Notes: a model not told the origin generated them from the letters alone. 64,000 nt of DNA from Ipomoea triloba (GCF_003576645.1 NC_044920.1:7212096-7276095), one strand, 5' to 3'; numbered from the stretch's first letter, positions 22,056-33,025 are shown. Numbers and translations: made by a program.

Positions 22056-23456
22056 TGATACATATGATTTTATACCTTTATTTGCCCCACGATTCAGGAG
22101 TTTTGTTGCATATTTTCTTTATCTTGATACATTTAAGGCTCGTTTGTGTGTTACATTTGATCAATCTTAGTTTATTTACAAATGAGGAGCAAAGGAATGA
22201 TTTTCGGTCATCTCGAACTAGTTTTCGAGACATAAGGAATCTACCACGGGCTGGAAGGAGCAGCGGAGCACAAAAGGAGTCAGAAGAGGACTAGAGGGCC
22301 GCATCACGGCCAGCCTCACGGCCGCCCACCTCCACTATGGACAAGCAGCCGGCCACGACGCATCACGGCCCCGATCCCGGCCGTGATGGTGGCCGTGACC
22401 CGGCTGCTGACCAGTATTTAAGTCGCGTTTTCTGATGTTTTGCGGAGGCCGAACCCTAATTTTAGCTTAGTGTAGTTTTTCCCTTCTTAGAGTTTTCCAT
22501 AGCATACAATACAGTAGTTTTATATCTTGGAATTCGGTTTGAAGCTTGGAATCATCGTTTGGTTTGGAATTACTCTTGAGAATTGTTAGTAAAGTTTTCT
22601 TTTTTTATTCTTTAATCTTGCAGCTATGTTTTCCATCTTTAATTCTTGCTTTGCTATGTTTACTTCCATCATGCGGGAGTAATTCGCTTATGGGTTTGTG
22701 TTTACTTCCATCATGCGGGAGTAATTCGCTTATGGGTTTGGATTAGGGGTCCATTGTTAAGAGTAATTCGCTTATGGGTTTGGATTAGGGGTCCATTGTT
22801 AATCTTGATGTTCGATTTATGATTATTTAGGGGTCCATTGTTAATCTTGATGTTCGATTTATGATTATTGCATAAAGGGATTGAATCTTTTACCTAGGGT
22901 TTATGTTGATTTGGGGATTTCTTTGTACTTGTTATTGATTGGTGGCTACATTTAATTGCTAGTCTAGGAGAGGGATTCATTACAACGAAAGTTGGATGGA
23001 GACCTCGAGCCTTACCAATTTCAACCTAATTTTCCTACTATGAAAATAGAGGTAATTTTGGAGGCTTACAATGCTTAGGTGCTTAAGGTTATAATTGATG
23101 CATCACGACAATGTGGCAATTGCAGCCTAATTCGGCTTATTGATTACGAAAGTAGCTGAGTTGAATTCTTTTGTGCATTGCTCATAAATGCCTAAGTTAA
23201 TTATTCTTTCCCTAATTTTGAGTTTGTTAGAACATCAAGGTTACAATCCCCTTAATCTGGCCCATACCTTTATCATATCGTTTACACCTTAGTCAATTGT
23301 TCTCTTTTAATCTTCATCATTCAGTTTTAGTTGCTTGGATTCTATTAAATTCATATACTCTAGTGCCTAGTAATTCATACAATCACATGCCATAACCCCA
23401 ATCCTCAGCGGAACGACATGACACACCCATAGTTTCACTCCCATTTATACTCATCA
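22056..23456 (+). mobile_element. 3' LTR of element A
   Basis: 1401 bp, TGATACATATG to ACTCATCA. A block rich in CACGGCC and GGCCGTGA (22297-22400) lies just before a TATTTAAG box (22415). Downstream are tandem duplications of about 40 bp (22657-22738, the unit with CATCATGCGGGAGTAATTCG; and 22780-22866, the unit with GGGGTCCATTGTTAATC). Confidence 0.9.
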
Positions 23457-23461
23457 CCTAC

Positions 23462-24375
23462 ATCCATGAATAACCCCTTTTGATTGAGCCTCTTGTAACA
23501 ACAGTGACAAACCCTCAGCACATATGATGAATAAATGAGGAGAACGGGGATCTCCCTGTCTATGACCCCTAGAAAGAACAATAGCGTTACTAGGGGAACC
23601 ATTAACAAGTACCCTGTAATGCACAATAGAAACACAGGCCATAATCAAATCAATCCACTTATTATCCAAACCCAACCCTTCCATCATACTCCTCAAAAAA
23701 GGTCATTCCATCCTATCGTAGGCTTTTGCCATATCCAACTTCAAAGCAACTCAACCAACCGAACCCAGTTGTCTCCCCCTTAAATAATGGCTCACTTCAG
23801 AGGCAATTAACAAATTATCAGTGATTAACCTGCCTGAAAGAAAAGCACTTCGTGATTCTGAAATAATCGACTCTAATAAGGGTTTCATACGGTTGGCAAT
23901 CATCTTGGCCATAATTTTATAAATCACATTGCATAAAGCAATAAGTCTAAGATCAACAGGAGTTTCAGGTACTTGTTTTTTAGGAACCAGGACAATGATC
24001 GCATCATTAAGACCATCCAAAAAACAACCATTAGACAGACATGATAACACAAAATCAGTAATATCATTACCTAAGATATCCCAGAACTTCTGATAGAAAC
24101 TAGGGTTCATACCATCAGGACCAGGTGATTTGTCAGGCCCCATAGAGAAAAGAGCCGCCTTTTCTTCCTCTAACTCAAACAGGCGGGTTAGCTTAGCATT
24201 CTGCTCTTGACTAATGCGCGCCTGTAGAGAGTATAGCTGAAAAGGACACTGAGGCCCTGCAATGGTAAAGATATTAGAGAAATAGCCAGTAATCATAGGT
24301 TTCAGACCCTCTCCTTCCACCCAATTGTCCTTCCCATCTTTAAGTCTGAGAATCGTATTTTTCTTCCTGCGTATT
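23462..24375 (-). pseudogene. LINE reverse transcriptase, proximal half
   Basis: Reading from 24375: ILRLKDGKDNWV, then GPDKSPGPDGMNPSFYQKFW, VLVPKK, DLRLIALCNVIYKIMAK, and SRSAFLSGRLITDN. LKLDMAKAYDRME follows and finally RGHRQGDPRSPHLF. This is the standard order of L1-type RT blocks. Two TGG codons have become TGA around the first catalytic Asp block. The reading stops at GVIHGCR where element A entered. The 5' end is lost at a TTATT microsatellite. In an active LINE this domain primes cDNA from nicked target DNA. Confidence 0.9.
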
Positions 24376-24406
24376 ATTGTTGTTGTTTTTGTTGACGTTG
24401 TTGTTG

Positions 24407-24453
<47 letters not shown>

Positions 24454-24460
24454 GCGCTAC
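24376..24460 (+). repeat. (GTT)n/(ATT)n microsatellite
   Basis: Triplet runs directly beside the 5' truncation of the LINE. Confidence 0.9.
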
Positions 24461-24632
24461 ATCAATTCTAAAAATACACAACTCAACATCAAATCATTTT
24501 AAAAAGTTATATAACTTGTCGATCTAATAAATAGATTACCTTAACGGTTACCTGCTGAATGTGTTAATTGTATTTTTCTAACCGTTCAATAATCTAATTG
24601 AAAATTTGTTTAATTCAAAGACCATATTACAA

Positions 24633-24891
24633 TGCAAATTATACTGTGGACCGCGCATCAAAACGACGTCGCTTTGATTAATGAAAACAGCCGCGCAACT
24701 GCAATTCCCTTTCCGCGCAATTGCAGTTCCTTTTCAACACAACTGCAGTATCAGTTCAACACAACTACAGTTTCAGACAGATAAAACGGCCTCCGTTCCG
24801 CGCAATTGCAACTCTCTTTCAACACAACTATAGTATCAGTTCAACACAACTACAGTATCAGTCATGACCATGGTCTACGGCATAACAAGTG
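24633..24891. mobile_element. MULE-like MITE upstream of the ELF4-like gene
   Basis: It starts TGCAAATTATACTGTGGACC and ends GGTCTACGGCATAACAAGTG. ATATTACAA flanks it exactly (24624-24632 and 24892-24900), a 9-bp duplication. The interior repeats CAGTTCAACACAACT and shares AAAACGACGTCG with the copy at 39226-39535. It ends about 190 bases before the CT-rich leader of the gene. Confidence 0.85.
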
Positions 24892-24900
24892 ATATTACAA

Positions 24901-25085
24901 TATTATTACTATTATTTTAAAGATCTTTTTTCTCTTAAAAAAATGACCGGACAGGTGGAAAAATATGTTACAGATATACTCGTATGAGATAGAGAGAAGA
25001 AAATCTAAAATTATAAGCTGAGACATAGAGAGAGAGTGAAAGAAACCCAAGAATAGAGGGTGGGTCGGAGCCTGACTGTCAAATC
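24901..25085 (+). promoter_or_regulatory. Proximal promoter of the ELF4-like gene (inferred)
   Basis: AT-rich sequence between the MITE and the CT-rich leader. No clear TATA box or clock element (evening element AAAATATCT) could be identified, so this is promoter by position only. Confidence 0.35.
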
Positions 25086-25212
25086 TACTTATTCTCTCTC
25101 TCTCACTCTCTCTCTCTCTCTCTTTCCGGAGATTCGATTCAATCGCCGATCATTTCTTCTCCTTCAATCTCTGTCTCCCTCACGCTCACAATAATGCTCC
25201 CAGATTTTCAAG
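25086..25212 (+). other. Leader exon 1 of the ELF4-like gene
   Basis: A CT repeat (25093-25125) followed by TTCGATTCAATCGCCG is typical of plant 5' leaders. It ends CAAG before GTATGTAT, a good donor site. It contains an upstream ATG (25194). The transcription start is not fixed by the sequence. Confidence 0.6.
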
Positions 25213-26401
25213 GTATGTATATAAAATCAATAATTATATACATTTATTTATGTGTGTTCATACACTGCATACACACACATATATATGCATGTAAATATAT
25301 TGAATTGTGTGAAGTGCGACTGTGAAGACTTTATATCTGACAAAATATATAATTTCTGGGTTTACTTTTTGGGAGTGGGTTTGTATTTATACCTCTCAGA
25401 AAACTAAAAAAAAAATAAAGTCTTTATTTTTTTAACCTTTCAAAATTTCCTTTTACCTGTTGAGTCTTCGTATGTTGTGGTGAATTTTCTATGTTGTGTT
25501 TTTTCAAGTACTATAATTCTTCTCCTGCTTCTCAATTTTGGTTCATTTGAGGTATAAAGTTTCCCCCCTTCTTTTTGTCAGTTGCAAGAATCTATGTTTC
25601 AAAAAGAATTATAATTTGTAATTTTCTTTGTTTTTATCAGTTGAATTTTCCAGTATGATTTTCTTTTTCCCATTATGCAAATGTCCTCCTTCAATCTTTT
25701 TTTTTTTTTTTCTAAATTAATTATTATGATTATTTTTGTATCTGTTATAGTTAAGGTTTAATCTGAGTGGGGGTGGGGAGATTCTTCTTTTGAAACTCTG
25801 AGCTTAGGAGTTTGGAGGGGTATATCAGAGTACAGATTGAAAAGGTTCCCTTTTATGGAAAATGGGATCTGCTTTTAACATCTCATCATACCTTAAAAAA
25901 ATAGTAATTATGTCCATAATAAAAAAAAAATAAAAAAATAATGATGGATTAATAATTATTACATTATTCTCCATGTTTGTTCCATGATCTTGAAAAGGAG
26001 CAACCATTCTGTATCTTAGGTGTACTGGGAAGTGGGGTGCTTGGGGGGTGTGGGGTGTGGGGGAAGGGGGTCATCATAACAAGCAGTGCAGATGTTGTCT
26101 CTTGTGTAGTTATATAATGTTCTACAAATTGTCCTTAAACAATTCAAAAACCTTATCATGTGTTGTCTGTGCCTTTTGTTAATTCCATATAAACAAGTAC
26201 AGATGAGTAGATGATAACATATAATTTTCCTGTCTAGATTAGATGATATGATGATGGGGTTTCTCTTAAATTAATACTATACTCCCTCTCTCCCAGCTTT
26301 AGTGCTCTCAAATTAAACAATCTCTTTTAAAAAAAAAAAAAATCTGTTCTTAACAGTCCTGTTTTACCTGCTCTTCTTTTGCAGACTGGGGTTTAGCTTG
26401 A
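25194..26401 (+). CDS. Upstream ORF spanning the leader intron, 11 codons
   Basis: ATG at 25194 opens MLPDFQ in exon 1. After removal of the predicted intron 25213-26384 it continues DWGLA and stops at TGA. A second upstream ORF, ATG TTA GCG AAT TGA, lies at 26427-26441. Both end before the main ATG, so a scanning ribosome would meet them first. This depends on the inferred splice sites. Confidence 0.35.
25213..26384 (+). other. Leader intron of the ELF4-like gene (inferred)
   Basis: GTATGT at the left, and TTCTTTTGCAG after a T-rich tract at the right. Length 1172 bases. T-rich sequence throughout agrees with a plant intron. Confidence 0.55.
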
Positions 26402-26404
26402 TCA

Positions 26405-26510
26405 TATCGGGGTGTTTGGCAAATAGATGTTAGCGAATTGACTTAGCCGATAGCTGTTAGCAGATTGGGTTAGCGGGTTTGATTAGCTGATAGTATTAGC
26501 TGCTATCTGA
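26405..26510 (+). repeat. MITE-like segment in the leader (GTTAGC/TTAGCTGATAG repeats)
   Basis: GGGGTGTTTGGCAAATAG is followed by repeats of TTAGCxGATAGCTGTTAGC. This looks like the end of a dispersed plant hAT-type MITE, and if so it has become part of the leader exon. A second sequence of this style (AATAAGCTAATAGCT) is at 61500-61690. Confidence 0.4.
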
Positions 26511-26542
26511 AATTGATTTGGTTTAATTCCGGCAACCTGGGA

Positions 26543-26920
26543 ATGGAGGGGGGGCCGGGGGATACATTTTCCAGGCTGGGAAGTGGCGTTGTGGCGGGTG
26601 GTGGGCAGATAGATGGGAAGGTGTTGCAGACATTTCAGAAGAGTTTTGTGCAGGTTCAGAACATATTGGATCAGAACAGATTGTTGATCAATGAGATTAA
26701 CCAGAACCATGAGTCTAAAATCCCGGATAACTTGAGCAGAAATGTGGGACTGATCAGAGAGCTAAACAACAACATCAAGAGGGTAGTTGATCTCTATGCT
26801 CATCTCTCCACCTCCTTTGGCAAATCCATGGATGCTTCCTCTGAAGGTGAATCCAGTGGGGCCCTCAAGTCGTCGGATGGGAAACCCGCCACCCACAAGA
26901 GAACTCGCCCTGCAGTCTAG
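26543..26920 (+). CDS. EFL3: ELF4-like protein (EARLY FLOWERING 4 family, EFL type)
   Basis: 125 residues in a single coding exon. After a Gly-rich start (residues 1-22) the ELF4 domain (PF07011/DUF1313, about residues 23-92) is complete: DGKVLQTFQKSFVQVQNIL, then NRLLINEINQNHESK, then NVGLIRELNNNIKRV and VDLYAHLS. The tail has SSEGESSGALKSSDGK and a basic KRTR end. In Arabidopsis, ELF4 joins ELF3 and LUX in the nuclear evening complex that represses clock and growth genes. The EFL paralogues are less well defined, and the tail resembles EFL3 more than ELF4. I chose the ATG at 26543 because family members begin MEG; upstream in-frame sequence has no ATG. Exon length matches the usually intronless coding region. 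The paralogue number is less sure than the family. Confidence 0.93.
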   Translation: MEGGPGDTFSRLGSGVVAGGGQIDGKVLQTFQKSFVQVQNILDQNRLLINEINQNHESKIPDNLSRNVGLIRELNNNIKRVVDLYAHLSTSFGKSMDASSEGESSGALKSSDGKPATHKRTRPAV

Positions 26921-27310
26921 CTAGGAGACCCAAGATCATTCTTTTTTCATGCTCAAAAAACAAGAATTCAGGTAGTACAAAAAATCCTTAGATTGTGTAG
27001 CATAACTCTTTTTCTTTGCTAGTGCTTCTTCTCTTCTAAGTTCTATCATTGCCTCAAATTCCAAATCCCCCTTAGAAAATAATAATATTGATAACAATAA
27101 TGCTTCATCAGGAAAATCCAATCACAGTCTTTTGTTGAGGCAAAAGCACAATTCATCTGTGCAAGCAATTCTTACTATGTATCTACAAATCTAATTGAAA
27201 CTTAAGACTGTTCCTTGTATCTTTCGTTAGTTCTTCTGCTCTTTATTGTTTTTTTCTCTTTCACAGTTCACTGTAGAAATAAAAGAAAAATTGATTAATT
27301 TGTTGATATA
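26921..27310 (+). terminator. 3' untranslated region and poly(A) signal of the ELF4-like gene
   Basis: T-rich sequence after the TAG stop, with AATAAA in GAAATAAAAG near 27278 as the most likely poly(A) signal. Confidence 0.5.
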
Positions 27311-27517
27311 TTAGAAATGGGATTTGCCCTTTTTCTGTGTTGATGGGGATGATCTTTGATTTGGTGTTGAAACCACTCAAATGTATTCATTCTTCTGAAA
27401 AGGTGATGCAGTAAACTTTTCATTCTCAATTTGTCTAAAAGCCTAATCTATATGAATGTACAAGTAAAAATGGAAATCTCTTATCAGTACAAATATGTTC
27501 AAATATAATTTTTTTGG
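27311..27517. other. Short intergenic stretch
   Basis: Nothing recognisable between the poly(A) region and the foldback element. Confidence 0.4.
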
Positions 27518-27803
27518 AAAAATTGTATTTTTAATCTTCCATTTATATCCGTGGTACAGACTTGATCCCTCAGTTATATGCGTGAAATATTTTAATCCTT
27601 AAGTTATGCATCGAGTGTCGATTTTAGTCCTTGAAGGACCAAATCAGCCACTTTATTAAGTCAAAAATTGGTGGTTGAAATAGCCCCGTAGGGACTAAAA
27701 TCGTCTCTTCGTGCATAATTTATGGGTTAAAGATGGCCAGACATATAACTCAGGAATCAAGTTTATACCACGGTATAAATGAAAGACCAAAAATACAATT
27801 TTT
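27518..27803. mobile_element. Foldback MITE, about 285 bp
   Basis: AAAAATTGTATTTTTAATCT with CCATTTATATCCGTGGTA on the left is mirrored by TACCACGGTATAAATG and CCAAAAATACAATTTTT on the right. The inner halves pair too (GTCCTTGAAGGACC at the centre region). No coding sequence. Confidence 0.75.
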
Positions 27804-28145
27804 CAATTTATTTTTTTAAAATGATGTTTTTCAGTACCATAAAAAAAATTTTGAGAGTTATATTCTTGTAGTGGAGGTGAAAGAGATGGTCAATAAATAG
27901 CATATAATTAGTGGTCTTCTTTTGTACATATGACAGAATATGATTTAAACTTGATGCCTTTTACATAAAGTCATAGAAGCTAATGTCAATTTTGAAGTCA
28001 TATATTGGTCGGTTTTCGTTCTGTTTTTCCAAACTGTACTTATATCCGCATCTTAAAAGATGAAATTGATCCAATTAAATTTCAATCAGGTCTTTTTTTA
28101 TAGAAAATTCTCCTAATATTAAAAAAATGGAAATAATAAAAGGGT
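27804..28145. other. Unassigned AT-rich stretch
   Basis: No reading frame or repeat recognised. Confidence 0.4.
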
Positions 28146-28418
28146 GGCAAATATTGCAATCATTATTGTGTGAATCATATTAATATATTATCAAATAATG
28201 TATATTCATTACATAAATAATATACTTTTAATATATTCAAAATGTACATTGTATTCAGAGAAAAAATATATTATTTGAGTACTGAAAATATATTATTTTG
28301 CATTGTATAATGTACATTCAGTACATGAATAATGTACATTTAAAATATTAAAAATTATACTTTTTTTGTTATAATTCACACAACACTATGTAGACCATGG
28401 TTCACACAATAATTTGTC
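28146..28418. mobile_element. MULE-like MITE, relative of 7641-7905
   Basis: Starts GGCAAATATTGCAATCATTA and ends GGTTCACACAATAATTTGTC, with the same AATAATGTACATT interior as 7641-7905. No 9-bp duplication is visible, so it is older or a rearranged copy. Confidence 0.65.
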
Positions 28419-28931
28419 AGATATAGTTTGAAGTTTTACTTTTCTTTCAAGAAAGCAAGAATCTTTCCATTGTTGCAAAATTGAGTTATGCACTTCAAGA
28501 TTGATACTATGTAAGATATTTTCACCATTATAGAAAACTAGATAACAAGAATGAATATATCTAAATAAAATTAGAATTCCATATATACACACACATATAA
28601 TGTTTCGTGTCACTATATATGCCATGTACTCCGTATTATTCAGAGTTGAATTTCTCTTTTCTTTTTTTATTTATTTGTATTCTATAATATTTTAAATAGA
28701 ATGAGAGATAATATGGGTTTTTTCTAAGCAATCAAATGATACTAGTGTCAAATTTTACATGATACATCTATGTGAGTATACTTAATTGTATTATAGGGTA
28801 TTTGAAAAATGGCTTATCTTAGACCAAGTAACACTTTAATAGTATTTGATACAGTTAAAAATATGTATATGATTATAACATGCATGATATTACAGATTTT
28901 TTTTAATGCATTATGCATGTAAGATATTTAT
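28419..28931. other. Unassigned AT-rich stretch
   Basis: Nothing recognisable; the 79-residue minus frame at 28386-28625 is low complexity and not supported. Confidence 0.4.
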
Positions 28932-29665
28932 GGTGTGTTTGGTTTATGAGTTTACACACGAGAATTGATAGGAAATATACCCCGGAGATACGATCCTAAG
29001 TATTTTATACGTAAACGGTATACTATAAGAGTACGGGTACTAACCCTATAAAAGGGATCTTAGCCCTACATGAAGGGGGCTTTTTTCCCCTTTCTTCTTC
29101 TCTCTAGAAACACTCTAAAAGGTCTAGCTCTCTCTTCTCTCTAGAGGATTCAAGATTAATCAATAAAAGAGATGAATTGAGGGCCACATTTCTGATCTAC
29201 ATCATGCTTTGCATACAATTTCTATACGTATTTTGTGTGTTGGAATACATGAGGGGTTTAATCCATATCAGGAATCAAAATCATAGTTAGTGTTTGGTTG
29301 GCAACTTTTTAGAACACAATTATCAAATTTGATTACCCCTTCAACTAAAACCTCATCCCCAAATAATAAAAAACGTGTATCATTCCATCTTATTGGTAAT
29401 TTGATTTTTAAGTTTGGATTAGTGCTTTAGATTTTTGTTATGATTTCTTTTGTTTATATGGGTGCTTTGGATGTCATTATACTAGGATCAATTGCCTTGA
29501 TTTTTTTATTTTTGTATATTTAAATTTTTTTTTCTCATCATAAAGTCATACATAATCAAAGATCATTTCAATTTCACCTTACTACCAAACATTCAAAATA
29601 CTTTTACCAAAACACATCACCATTACCAAATATTTGATTTTGATTCCAATTCCGATTCCCTGGGA
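28932..29665. mobile_element. GGTGTGTTTGGTT-type MITE split by a solo LTR
   Basis: GGTGTGTTTGGTTTATGAG at the left and TTGATTCCAATTCCGATTCC at the right match the ends of the copy at 30515-30812. The middle keeps ACCAAACATTCAAAATACTTTTACCAAAAC. A 305-bp LTR lies near its left end. Confidence 0.6.
28966..29270 (+). mobile_element. Small solo LTR, 305 bp
   Basis: TGATAGGAAATATACC to TTTAATCCATATCA, with a TATAAAAGGG box (29048), a CT-rich leader and AATAAAAGAG (29162). The flanks are AGAAT and GGAAT (4 of 5 match). Its size suits a TRIM or small copia element. It is not the long TGATA-family LTR. Confidence 0.65.
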
Positions 29666-30514
29666 GAAATACTTTTTTTTTTTTTCTCGCCAACTTTATT
29701 TAGGAAATTTCCAAGAAAGCTAGTGTTATCCAGGGATAGAAATGAAAATATCATTTGTACTTGTTTTAAATTATGTCATGTATGGGGATGAACATAGGAG
29801 CGTAATATTTTTGTTAAAGAAAGAATTTCTAAGTTTAGTCATCGATTATTGTGACATTTTCATATTTAATCATATTCTTTTAATTTTTTATTGTTACATA
29901 CATTATTGATTTTCATTTGTTTGTCATAATTTATTCACTATTTAAATTTTTCGTCATTCTCGTTAAACATGGTTAGCATTTAATTTTATTATTCAGGTCT
30001 CTTAGCTTGTTTTAACATATAATTTACAACACTCTCCCGTAAATCCTTTTAATTGAATGATCAAATTATATGTTATCATTTTTTTATGAAACGGTGAAAT
30101 GACCGAAATTTAATCATATAACTTTTTGTGATAATCATATAAAAATCAATTATGTAATAAATAAATTAAAATTTAAAATTAAATTTAATAATGCCACAAT
30201 AGTGGATATTTAAAGTGAAATTTACTCAATTGGTTAAATGTTATACATATGGATATTTAAAGTGAAATTTACTCAATTGGTTAAATGTATGAGTAAAATT
30301 TGAAAGTCCACATAATAATTTTAGAGAGAGAGAGAGAGACGATTTTCTTTGGAGTTCTATAACATTTACTCCCAAATCTTATTTCCTCAAATTTATTCCT
30401 TGATCTGATGACATTGATAAATTATTTTCTTTATGTGAATCCTTGTAAAAATGTCTACATCAAAATTTTAAATATGAAAGTAAAAGTTAGAAATAGAGAA
30501 TCAAAGTAAATATA
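29666..30514. other. Unassigned AT-rich stretch with a 47-bp direct repeat
   Basis: GGATATTTAAAGTGAAATTT and the following ACTCAATTGGTTAAATG occur twice in a row at 30203-30288. A GA run is at 30324-30338. Nothing else is recognised. Confidence 0.5.
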
Positions 30515-30812
30515 GGGTGTGTTTGGTTGGTGGGTTTAGGCATAAGGAATGTGTATGAAAGTGATTGCTTGTGTTTGGTTGATAGGTTTTGTGAATGCTA
30601 CTATGGGTTTGGAATACCCTATTAATGATAAAACCCATACCCTTATATAAGGGTTTCATTTCCATTCCTCATTTCTTCCTCAACTATTAATAATCATTCA
30701 CATTCCACCCAACTACCAAACATGCTAAATACTTTCACCAAAACTCATTACCATTACCAATTATTTGATACCCATTCCGATTCCAATTCCCATGTGCGAA
30801 CCAAACACACCC
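30515..30812. mobile_element. GGGTGTGTTTGGTT MITE, complete copy
   Basis: Perfect 14-bp inverted ends GGGTGTGTTTGGTT and AACCAAACACACCC, with ATA on each side. Short duplications of three bases would fit a PIF/Harbinger-type MITE; this class is an inference. The 74-residue minus frame beside it is not a gene. Confidence 0.75.
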
Positions 30813-31081
30813 ATAATATTTTTCCTTTTCTTTGTGGGGAAAAATAGTACTGTTGGTGATTTGGATGTGGAGAATTGGGAGTACGTGAATATATAGATTT
30901 CTGCAAGATGCTCTGAAACATTTGGGGAGAAAAAAAGCAGCTTTTTCCTACATAATCTTTCTAGTTCCCAATCACACAGCACCACAGGATCAGAATCTCA
31001 GATAAGAAATGATGGCTCTTTTGACCCTAACTTTTACTTGTATAATTTCGTTTCCTTTTTGTTTGTTTGTTTTTTTTAATA

Positions 31082-31309
31082 CTCACCTGTCACATTTTGT
31101 TTGTTTAGTTTAACTAATTAGACTTGAAGTTATTTTTATTCAATTTTTTATAATATTAAGCTTAGTATTAGTATATAAAATTATATTAAAAATATTTTTG
31201 AATATAAAAAATTAAATTTAAAAATAATTAAAATTACTATAAAAAAGAAGCAATGAACAAAGAGTTTGTTTGACAATAGTAAACAGGAGGTAAAATGGGA
31301 CAGAAAGAG
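31082..31309. mobile_element. Stowaway-like MITE, copy 3 (diverged)
   Basis: CTCACCTGTCACATTTTG to GGGACAGAAAGAG, with TA on each side and the same internal order (AATATTAAGCTTAGTATTA, AAAAATTAAATTTAAAAATA) as the other two copies. Confidence 0.7.
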
Positions 31310-32596
31310 TACTTCTCTTTAATTTTTTATGCTATTTTTTTCTAATAATACGAGAATATTTGGTTGGATAGAAGACTTTTTCTTTCGTGAGGAAAATTAA
31401 ATTTTCTTCTGTTTGGTTCATAAAAAAAATTCATTGAAAATTATTTCTCAAGAATTGGAAAAAGTTTTCTACTCCTCCGCCTTAGTATTTTGTTTTCCCT
31501 AGAAATTAGTATGACAAATTTGCCCTCTAGAATTTTCTTAATTAACCTTATTATTATTATTATTATTGTTGTTGTTGTTGTTGTGTAGGGGTATATTTGT
31601 CTTTATATTCTCATTAATTTCTTTTCCACCAACCAAGCAATAGAATTAATCTTCATATTATTTCTTTTCCATGAAATTTCAATTCCAATCCTCTTCAAAT
31701 AATTTATGCGTACCAAATAGATCGTAAGTATTTTACAACTAAATTGTATAAATTTATAATAAATTGTATTCTAAAAATAACTTTTTACAGAAAAATTGTA
31801 ATAATAAGTATTTTACAACTAAATTTTATAACAAAAATCAATATTACATCTCGAATAATTGTTATGATCATTTTATTATATTTATATATATAACACTTGA
31901 TTAGGTCCGCAAGTTGTTTGAAATAAGTATTAGATCTTCAAATTTAACTTGATTCATTACTTACACTATTCGATCTCAACCATAACTAAATTTAATTCAA
32001 AAATTTATCGAATCAAGTTTGAATAATTTGAGGCCATTACACACCCTCCTATGCCCATTGATCAATTCATATATGGTATTGATGGGGAAAGGAATTAATT
32101 AAATAATTCAATTTGTGGAATAATAATATTCCTGAAGAATTTTTATTTTTATGTTTTAAAGGCAGCTAGGGGTAAGTTCAAACAAAGCATAATAGTTCCA
32201 AGAGACAGACAAACAGTGACTCCCAACAACATGACAAAGGGTCCCCAACCCTCTGTTAAGATGGAACTGAACTTCTACATGCTTATCCCCTTCTCTACTA
32301 TGTTTTGTTTGTTTTTACTCTTTTTTTCTGATTTCATAAGTTATCAATGCTTTGTTATACTAGATATTATTTGATGGTTATATCATTTTTGGATAGTAAA
32401 TTTATTTTCCAACCTTATTATTTTGGGTATTAGCCGGATATTATCATATATTATCATTTTTATGAATCATTTAATTAATGTAGTATACATTTAAGTTTAT
32501 ATTATACTTCATCGTATCGAATTAATTTAGAAAAACTTAAAGTTCTTTAAAAAAAAATCATAGATTAAGACAACGGAAATAAATGTTGAATACAAT
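31310..32596. other. Unassigned AT-rich stretch
   Basis: Contains an ATT/GTT triplet run (31551-31584) and MITE-like fragments (TTTGGTTGGATAG near 31350). A low-AT island at 32160-32290 is not repetitive within the window. No gene could be supported. Confidence 0.4.
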
Positions 32597-33025
32597 GTGG
32601 TTTTTGCCATTAGGCACAAATCTTCATCTGATTCTTTTAGGCTAAAGAGGCAGATGAGTCCCTTTTCTTCTCATGAGCTTTCGCTCTTTGAACCCAAGCT
32701 GGAGGAACATGATTCGTTTGTCAACTTCTCGGTTAACTCTTCGGTCACCAAAGCTTTCCTCCGTCTTCACTTTTCGAGTGAGTTTTCGAATGGTTCTGTG
32801 AACCTCTACCACTTGACTCTACAGGTGTGTTCCTCAAGTCATTCTGGTTACTCCTCGACTACTCTTGCCTTTTGCTCATGATTGGATACGGGCAATCGAC
32901 TTTGTAATGTCCCAACTTCCCGCAATTAAAGCATTGAACTTGCAACTCTTCTGAGCTTGTATTCTTCAAGGTGTTTGATTTCTCGGAGTGTCTTCAGTTT
33001 GAGGAAGATGGTGTGAATGGAATTC
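32597..33025 (-). pseudogene. Copia gag zinc-knuckle region, distal part
   Basis: On the minus strand, FNCGKLGHYKVDCP (about 32895-32937) is a CCHC knuckle with the spacing C-x2-C-x4-H-x4-C; the lead-in VQ-C is partly mutated. The knuckle binds element RNA in the capsid. Frame shifts lie on both sides. It continues the gag at 33565-34200 after an insertion. Confidence 0.75.

Larger units (their letters stand above)
19889..23456 (+). mobile_element. LTR retrotransposon A, internally deleted
   Basis: The element starts TGATACATATG and ends ACTCATCA, flanked by CCTAC on both sides, and sits inside a LINE. Its left LTR keeps only about 190 bases (19889-20078) before jumping into interior sequence. 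The right LTR is whole (22056-23456, 1401 bp). Primer site, most of gag and all of pol are missing, so it can only have moved with help and then been deleted, or been deleted after insertion. Layout and LTR ends place it with the Athila-like group seen elsewhere in the window. Confidence 0.9.
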
